From VXNE01 sp965206615 (GTDB lineage Bacteria; Pseudomonadota; Gammaproteobacteria; Pseudomonadales; Azotimanducaceae), in the NCBI GenBank assembly GCA_965206615.1, contig CBDBKI010000005.1:1922001-1986000 (forward strand): a stretch of DNA of 64,000 nt, written 5' to 3'. The translations under genes were made by a program, and so were the position numbers. Within the stretch, counting starts at the first letter, position 1; every line of letters begins with the position of its first letter. This document shows positions 58,963 to 64,000 of the stretch, in pieces. A model generated the notes under the pieces. The model saw nothing but the letters and a program-made list of their open reading frames with translations. It ran no database searches and had not been told where the DNA came from.

Positions 58963-61485
58963 TCAGCGAGTGATCGCCGCTCGTTCGCCTGACCCCTGAC
59001 GGCGATCTGCGGGGAAGTCGTCTCCGGACCGGCGTAGCAGGATGCGCAGCAAGTGCCAGAGGCGCTTGTTGAGCAGGGCGATCAGAAGGCTGACGGTGCG
59101 GAAACCGAGCCGTCCTCGGGAGAACAGGACGAGCGATCGGAGGGGCATGTTGTTGGCCATCTCCTCGAACATGCGCGCATTGGTTTCGTCGCGGGCGGTG
59201 ACACCGAGCTGGCGCTGGAAGTTGCGCACGGCCCGCTCCTTCAGAAGGCGCCCGAGCCAGGTCTCGGCGACTTCCGTGAGCGTCGAGTTCACGTGGAAGG
59301 GCCGCGGCGACTCTTGCGGCGGCACCGGCTTGCCGAGCATGGCGGCGAAGGCGGCATCGGATACCGTGAGCCCGCCCTGGCCGAGCGCAGGGGCACGGTC
59401 CGGACCTGAACCGCGCACGGCCGCGTCGATCTCCCGATCGGACTGCACCGGCAGGGTTGCCGTGAGCCGGATGTCGCGGCTCGACGCGCCGACGCGGATC
59501 TCGAAGTCCCCGGCCTCCACCACCCAGGCCCCGGCTGCGGCGTCGTAGACGGCGAACGCGTCGTCGCCGAGCGTGAGGTCCACCTGCCGGGTCTCCCCGG
59601 GAGCGAGACGCACCTTGGCAAAGGCACGCAGTTCCTGCTCCGGCCGATGGACGCTCGACTCCACGTCGTGCACGTAGAGTTGCACCACTTCCGCACCTTC
59701 CCTGGCGCCGGTGTTGGCGATGTCGAAGCTGACGCCGACTGCGCCGCCCTGGTCGAAGCCGTCGGGCCCGATCCCGAGGTTCGAGTACTCGAACTGCGTA
59801 TAGGTCAGGCCATGTCCGAATGGAAACAGCACCGGTGCCTCGGCGCTGTCGAAGTATCGGTAGCCGACGTAGAGGCCTTCGCGGTAGGCGACCTGCCGGC
59901 CGGAGCCCGGAAACCACCGGTCGGCGGGTACGTCGGCCTGGTGCCGGGGGAAGGTCTCTGCCAGCTTCCCGCTCGGACTCGCCACGCCGAACAGGACGTC
60001 GGCGATGGCGGTGCCCCCGGCCTGCCCCGCGAGGTACCCCTCGAGGATCGCCGCGGGAGCCGCCACCCAGGGCATCTCCACCGGTGCACCGTTCGCGAGG
60101 ACCACGACCGTGCGCGGGTTGGCCTCGCAGACCGCCTCGATCAGCCGGTCGTGCTGCTCCGGCAGGCGCATGTGGGCGCGGTCGAAGCCCTCGGATTCGT
60201 AGATGGCCGGCAGGCCGGCGAAGACGATGGCGACCGCGGAGCCGCGCGCCGCCGCCACCGCGTCCGTGATCAACGCATCGTCGCGCTCGCTGCGCTGCGC
60301 GTCGTAGCCGGGCGCGTAGGTGACCTGCGCCGGGTGGGGCACGAGAGCCTCGATGGCGTCGAAGGCACATTCGAGCCTTGTGGGCGTCACCTGGGAGCTT
60401 CCGGCGCCCTGGTAGCGCGGCTGTTTGGCGAAGGCGCCGATCACGGCGATGGCGCTGTCGGTCCCAAGGGGCAGGAGCCCCCCTTCGTTCTTGAGGAGGA
60501 CGGTACACTCGGCGGCCGCGCGCCCTGCCAGGGCGTGGTGCGCGTCCTGGTTCAGGTCCGTGTCGCGCCCTTCGAGTTCCGCCCCCGCGAGGCTCAGCGC
60601 GACGTTGCGGCGCACGGTACGATCGAGTTCCGCCTCCGGCAGCCGACCGTCGCGCACTGCCTGGGCGATGCGGCCATCGTTGATGCCACCGCTCGCGGGC
60701 ATTTCCAGGTCGAGGCCGGCGGAGAGTCCCAGCACCCGGTCGTTGGCGGCGCCCCAGTCCGTCACGACCAGCCCCTCGAATCCCCACTCCTGGCGAAGCA
60801 CCTGGTTCAGCAGCCACTCGTGCTCGCTGCAGTAGACCCCGTTCAGGCGGTTGTAGGAACACATGACCGTCCACGGCCGGCTCTTGCGCACCACGGTCTC
60901 GAAGCCGCGCAGGTAGATTTCCCGCAGGGTGCGTTCGTCCACGATCGCGTCGACGAACATGCGGCCGGCTTCCTGATTGTTGGCGGCGAAGTGCTTGACG
61001 CTCGCGCCCACGCCCTGGGACTGGATGCCGTCGACCAGCGCGGCCGCCATTGCGCCGCTGACCAGTGGATCCTCGGAGAAATACTCGAAGTTCCGGCCGC
61101 ACAGGGGATGGCGCTTGATGTTCATGCCCGGCCCGAGCAGCACGGCGACGTTCTCGGCGGCGCACTGTTCACCGAGGGCCACGCCGATTTCGCGCAACAG
61201 GTCGCGGTCCCAGGAACTCGCGAGCGCCGATGCCGTCGGAAAGCACGTGGCCGGCACGCTCGCGTTCAGCCCGACGTGGTCTGCGGCGGTCGACTGCTTG
61301 CGCAGACCGTGCGGGCCGTCGGTGACCATGATCGAGGGCACGCCGAGGCGTTCGTTCCCCTCGAGATGCCAGAAGCTCCTGCCTGAGCAGAGGGCCGCCT
61401 TCTCGTCGACGGACATCCGCGCGACGAGGTCCGCCGCCCGGGCGCGTTGCGCGGCCGGCCCGGACGGTGTCGCGTCTTCGGTCAT
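58963..61485 (-). CDS. Glycoside hydrolase family 3 (beta-glucosidase-like)
   Basis: 840 residues from the ATG at 61485. The first TIM-barrel domain starts ARMSVDEKAALCSGRSFWHL and includes TDGPHGLRKQ and SVKHFAANNQE. The nucleophile aspartate is in VVTDWGA. The alpha-beta sandwich domain includes VIGAFAKQPRYQGAGSSQV. A fibronectin-III-like domain follows (GAEVVQLYVHD). A C-terminal extension of about 120 residues, including LLKERAVRNFQRQLG, is common in bacterial GH3. No signal peptide, so intracellular. It probably hydrolyses beta-glucosides or related conjugates. Thirteen bases downstream of the aminomutase-like gene. Confidence 0.92.
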   Translation of the reverse strand: MTEDATPSGPAAQRARAADLVARMSVDEKAALCSGRSFWHLEGNERLGVPSIMVTDGPHGLRKQSTAADHVGLNASVPATCFPTASALASSWDRDLLREIGVALGEQCAAENVAVLLGPGMNIKRHPLCGRNFEYFSEDPLVSGAMAAALVDGIQSQGVGASVKHFAANNQEAGRMFVDAIVDERTLREIYLRGFETVVRKSRPWTVMCSYNRLNGVYCSEHEWLLNQVLRQEWGFEGLVVTDWGAANDRVLGLSAGLDLEMPASGGINDGRIAQAVRDGRLPEAELDRTVRRNVALSLAGAELEGRDTDLNQDAHHALAGRAAAECTVLLKNEGGLLPLGTDSAIAVIGAFAKQPRYQGAGSSQVTPTRLECAFDAIEALVPHPAQVTYAPGYDAQRSERDDALITDAVAAARGSAVAIVFAGLPAIYESEGFDRAHMRLPEQHDRLIEAVCEANPRTVVVLANGAPVEMPWVAAPAAILEGYLAGQAGGTAIADVLFGVASPSGKLAETFPRHQADVPADRWFPGSGRQVAYREGLYVGYRYFDSAEAPVLFPFGHGLTYTQFEYSNLGIGPDGFDQGGAVGVSFDIANTGAREGAEVVQLYVHDVESSVHRPEQELRAFAKVRLAPGETRQVDLTLGDDAFAVYDAAAGAWVVEAGDFEIRVGASSRDIRLTATLPVQSDREIDAAVRGSGPDRAPALGQGGLTVSDAAFAAMLGKPVPPQESPRPFHVNSTLTEVAETWLGRLLKERAVRNFQRQLGVTARDETNARMFEEMANNMPLRSLVLFSRGRLGFRTVSLLIALLNKRLWHLLRILLRRSGDDFPADRRQGSGERAAITR

Positions 61486-61498
61486 CGGCGGGACACGG

Positions 61499-62872
61499 TC
61501 AGTAGAGACCGTCGGCGCGCAGGTCCTCGAACGACTGTTTGCAGCCGTCGATGATGCGGTCGACGTCGTCGGGGCTGTGTGCACTGCACAGGAAGGCGAG
61601 GTGCACGCCCGGGATGATGACGTCGTAGCCGAGCAGATGCAGGTAGAACTCGCGTTCCGCCCACTTGCCGTCCTCGGTGAAGTCGAAGGAATCGTTGATC
61701 GGGGTGTCCTGGAAACGCAGGTACACCATCGAACCGGCGTTCATGAACTGGGCGGCGAAGCCGTGTTCGGCGCAGAACGCGTTCACCTCCGACGCCAGCC
61801 GGTTGCCCTGTTCCATCAGGTAGGGGTAGAGGGTGTCCTTCGTGTCGCGCATCTCGCGCAGCGCCGCGATGCCGGCGGTCATCGACAGGGGATTGCCGCC
61901 GAACGTACCGCCGGAAAACACCCGCGGCGCGCCGTCCTTGCCGGAGAAGCAGTTCATGACCTCCTGCCGGCCGGCCACGGCGCCGATCGGCAGGCCCGCG
62001 GCGATGGCCTTGCCGTAGGTGGCGAGGTCCGGCGTGATGCCGTAGTACTCCTGGCAGCCGCCGTAGGCGATGCGGAAGCCCGTGACGACCTCGTCGAAGC
62101 ACAGCAGCACGTCGCTCTCCGCGCAGACGGTCCGCAGGCCCTGGAGGAAGTCGCCGGAGTCGAGGCGCGGGTGGGAGTTCTGCGACGGTTCGACGATGAC
62201 CGCCGCCAGTTCGTCCCGGTGCTCGCGGATCAGCTCACAGGCGGCGTCGTTCCGGTACGGCAGGACCATCATGGTCTCGTCCCGAATGGCGTCGGGGATG
62301 CCCTTGCCGACGCTCATGCCGATCGGCTCGGACCGCGGGCTGTTCGGATTGGCGTGAATCAGCGCGTAGTCGTGGGCGCCGTGGTAGGAGCCGGCGAACG
62401 AGGCGATCTTCGGCTTGCCGGTGAAGGCCCGGGCGGCGCGCATCGCGTACATCGTCGCTTCCGTGCCGGTGTTGCAGAAGACGACCTTGTCGGCGCAGGG
62501 CGAGGCCTCTTCCACGAGTTCGGCGAGTTCGACCTGTAGCGCGTTGGGGATGCCGAAGTGCCATCCGTTCTCGAGCTGGGCTGCGAGTGCGGCCGTGACC
62601 GCTGGCGGGCGGTGGCCGAGGACGCACGGTCCGAACCCCATGGTCATGTCGATGTAGGTGTTCCCGTCGACATCGGTCATGGTGCCGCCGTCGGCGGAGT
62701 CGATGTAGATCGGGTGCGGCAAGCTCACCGTTTCGACGACTTCCTGCGACAGCGTTTCCGCTCCCCGCGACTTGACCGCTGCGGACTTCCGCGTGCGCTC
62801 GATCAGCTTGCGGCGGACCGCCTGGGACCGTTCCCCTTCCAGGATGCGTTGCTTGGCTTCTTCGGCTTGCAT
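61499..62872 (-). CDS. Class-III aminotransferase, glutamate-1-semialdehyde aminomutase-like
   Basis: 457 residues. CFDEVVTGFR contains D260, and the PLP lysine is K288 in ATYGKAIAAGLPIGAVAG. FCNTGTEATMYAMRAARAFTGK and FAGSYHGAHDYALI are typical of the HemL-like branch. An extended N-terminus and lack of heme context suggest a secondary-metabolism transaminase rather than HemL. It precedes the GH3 gene by 13 bases on the same strand; possible shared function is unknown. Confidence 0.85.
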   Translation of the reverse strand: MQAEEAKQRILEGERSQAVRRKLIERTRKSAAVKSRGAETLSQEVVETVSLPHPIYIDSADGGTMTDVDGNTYIDMTMGFGPCVLGHRPPAVTAALAAQLENGWHFGIPNALQVELAELVEEASPCADKVVFCNTGTEATMYAMRAARAFTGKPKIASFAGSYHGAHDYALIHANPNSPRSEPIGMSVGKGIPDAIRDETMMVLPYRNDAACELIREHRDELAAVIVEPSQNSHPRLDSGDFLQGLRTVCAESDVLLCFDEVVTGFRIAYGGCQEYYGITPDLATYGKAIAAGLPIGAVAGRQEVMNCFSGKDGAPRVFSGGTFGGNPLSMTAGIAALREMRDTKDTLYPYLMEQGNRLASEVNAFCAEHGFAAQFMNAGSMVYLRFQDTPINDSFDFTEDGKWAEREFYLHLLGYDVIIPGVHLAFLCSAHSPDDVDRIIDGCKQSFEDLRADGLY

Positions 62873-63029
62873 GTCTTACCTTTGTCGGAGTGAGAAACGG
62901 CGCGTAGTGTATTGGAGATGCGGGCCGATGGGCCATCGAGCCCGGCTGCGCGCTGAATTCGACACGGGCCTGCACGATCCCGTCGCGTGCGGCGTCGGCG
63001 GACCGGCCAGACGGACGGGGGGAGACCAG

Positions 63030-64000
63030 ATGTATCCAGGCAAGTGGGCGCGCATCAGCCCGGACAAGCCGGCGGCGATCCAGTCGGAGACGGGTGCGGC
63101 GATGACGCACCGGCAACTCGACGAGCGCTCCAATCGGCTCGCCCGGCTCATGTGGGAGCGGGGGCTCCGGCCGGGCGACCACGTCGCGCTCTTCACGGAC
63201 AACGATCTGCGCTTCTTCGAAGTCATGTGGGCGGCGCTCCGCTCGGGGCTGTACGTGACGCCCGTGAACCGCTATCTCACCGCGGACGAGGCCGGATACA
63301 TCGTCGACGACTGTGACGCGAAGCTCCTGGTGGCGTCGGGCGGACTGGCCGCCGTGGCGGCGGATCTCCCGGCGCGGACGCCGAAGTGCGAGACGTTCCT
63401 TGCGTTCGGTGGCGCCGCTGCCGGGTTCGAGGACTACGAGGCGGCGCTCGCGGGCCATCCCGCCGAACCCCTCGCACGGGAGCCCCTCGGCGCCGTCATG
63501 TTCTACAGTTCCGGAACGACGGGTCGGCCGAAGGGCGTCAAGCATGCACTGTCCGGCGCCCTGGTCTCCGACGACAACGCCCACCACCGGTTCCACGAGT
63601 CGCTCTGGGGCTTCGGCGCGGACACGGTCTTCCTGTCCCCGGCGCCCCTCTACCACGCGGCGCCGGGGATGCTGTCGCTGTCGACGCAGGCGCTCGGGGG
63701 GACGGCGGTGGTCATGCCCAGGTTCGAACCCGGGGCGGCGCTCGACGCTATCGGGCGCTATCGCGTGAACCGCAGCCAATGGGTGCCGACCATGTTCATC
63801 CGGATGCTGAAGATGCCGGAGGACGAGCGGCTCGGGTACGACCTCTCGAGCCACCAGGTGGCGATCCATGCGGCCGCCCCGTGTCCGGTCGAGGTGAAAC
63901 AGCGGATGCTCGACTGGTGGGGGCCGATCATTCACGAGTACTACGCGGGCACGGAGGCCAACGGGTCCACGCACGTCGGCCCGGAGGAATGGCTCGCGCA
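63030..64000 (+). CDS. Acyl-CoA synthetase (AMP-binding), partial at window end
   Basis: Starts MYPGKWARISPDKPAAIQSE at ATG 63030, six bases after GGGGGGAG, and runs open to the end of the window (about 323 residues). The AMP-binding signature MFYSSGTTGRPKGVKH is at about residue 157 and PAPLYHAAPGM at about 202. YYAGTEANGSTHVGPEEWL near the edge is the motif before the hinge. The C-terminal domain lies outside. It is probably a fatty- or aromatic-acid CoA ligase, divergent from the aminotransferase. Confidence 0.88.
   Translation, partial: MYPGKWARISPDKPAAIQSETGAAMTHRQLDERSNRLARLMWERGLRPGDHVALFTDNDLRFFEVMWAALRSGLYVTPVNRYLTADEAGYIVDDCDAKLLVASGGLAAVAADLPARTPKCETFLAFGGAAAGFEDYEAALAGHPAEPLAREPLGAVMFYSSGTTGRPKGVKHALSGALVSDDNAHHRFHESLWGFGADTVFLSPAPLYHAAPGMLSLSTQALGGTAVVMPRFEPGAALDAIGRYRVNRSQWVPTMFIRMLKMPEDERLGYDLSSHQVAIHAAAPCPVEVKQRMLDWWGPIIHEYYAGTEANGSTHVGPEEWLA

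Overview
The window is 64 kb of high-GC DNA, densely packed with genes, from a Gram-negative bacterium. Two large TonB-dependent receptors, several lipoprotein or signal-peptide proteins, OxyR and the general gene repertoire suggest a proteobacterium, perhaps a marine or host-associated Gammaproteobacterium. No rRNA or marker gene here fixes the taxonomy. The content is a catabolic and transport accessory landscape: ring-hydroxylating oxygenase, phytanoyl-CoA-type dioxygenases, luciferase-like flavin monooxygenases, acyl-CoA ligases, crotonase, acyl-CoA carboxyltransferases, esterases, class-III aminotransferases and many secondary transporters.

Layout. 0.1-4.3 kb: cupin, Rieske oxygenase, PPOX-type flavoprotein, HSL-type hydrolase and a TetR regulator. 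4.3-10 kb: GPH symporter, TonB receptor and PhyH-type dioxygenase. 10.1-16.6 kb: LLM monooxygenase, MATE pump, crotonase and two tandem carboxyltransferases. 16.8-18.9 kb: retropepsin-like protease, coiled-coil membrane protein and M48 lipoprotein. 19-24.1 kb: amidohydrolase, sodium:solute symporter, broken antitoxin-toxin pair, LLM enzyme and VOC protein. 24.3-27.3 kb: lytic transglycosylase-like protein, a GrdB/PrdB-family protein whose frame is interrupted by a UGA, a PIN-toxin fragment and a NIPSNAP-like protein. 27.4-31.9 kb: duplicated MFS transporters, then a solitary AAA ATPase with an AT-rich upstream region. 32-37.5 kb: questin-oxidase-like protein, a ThDP enzyme with small membrane proteins, and an MDR reductase. 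37.6-43.5 kb: three exported proteins of related sort, acyl-CoA ligase, ketopantoate-reductase-like protein and tandem USP. 43.7-49.5 kb: hydrolase, tRNA-Ala(CGC), membrane protein, cytidylyltransferase-like protein, 2-hydroxyacid dehydrogenase, MmcQ/YjbR pair-domain protein, NIPSNAP and a beta-propeller protein. 50-54.8 kb: OxyR, second TonB receptor and a VapBC-like pair with a nonsense codon. 54.9-64 kb: carboxylesterase, two aminotransferases, PhyH dioxygenase, GH3 glycosidase and a partial acyl-CoA ligase.

The strongest unusual signal is at 25.0-26.2 kb. A GrdB/PrdB-like protein continues in frame across a UGA, giving a U-P-L-C motif. The UGA is followed at bacterial-SECIS distance by a perfect 6-bp stem with a GGUCA loop. 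This is very likely a selenoprotein that automated annotation would split in two.

The second signal is a family of intergenic hairpins with an almost invariant CTTGT loop and stems that change in a compensated way. They are bounded by GTAG...CTAC, and the boundary TAG serves as the stop codon of eight genes in this window. A third theme is decay of toxin-antitoxin modules: three PIN-domain loci are broken in three different ways (fusion plus frameshift, 5' truncation, amber codon).
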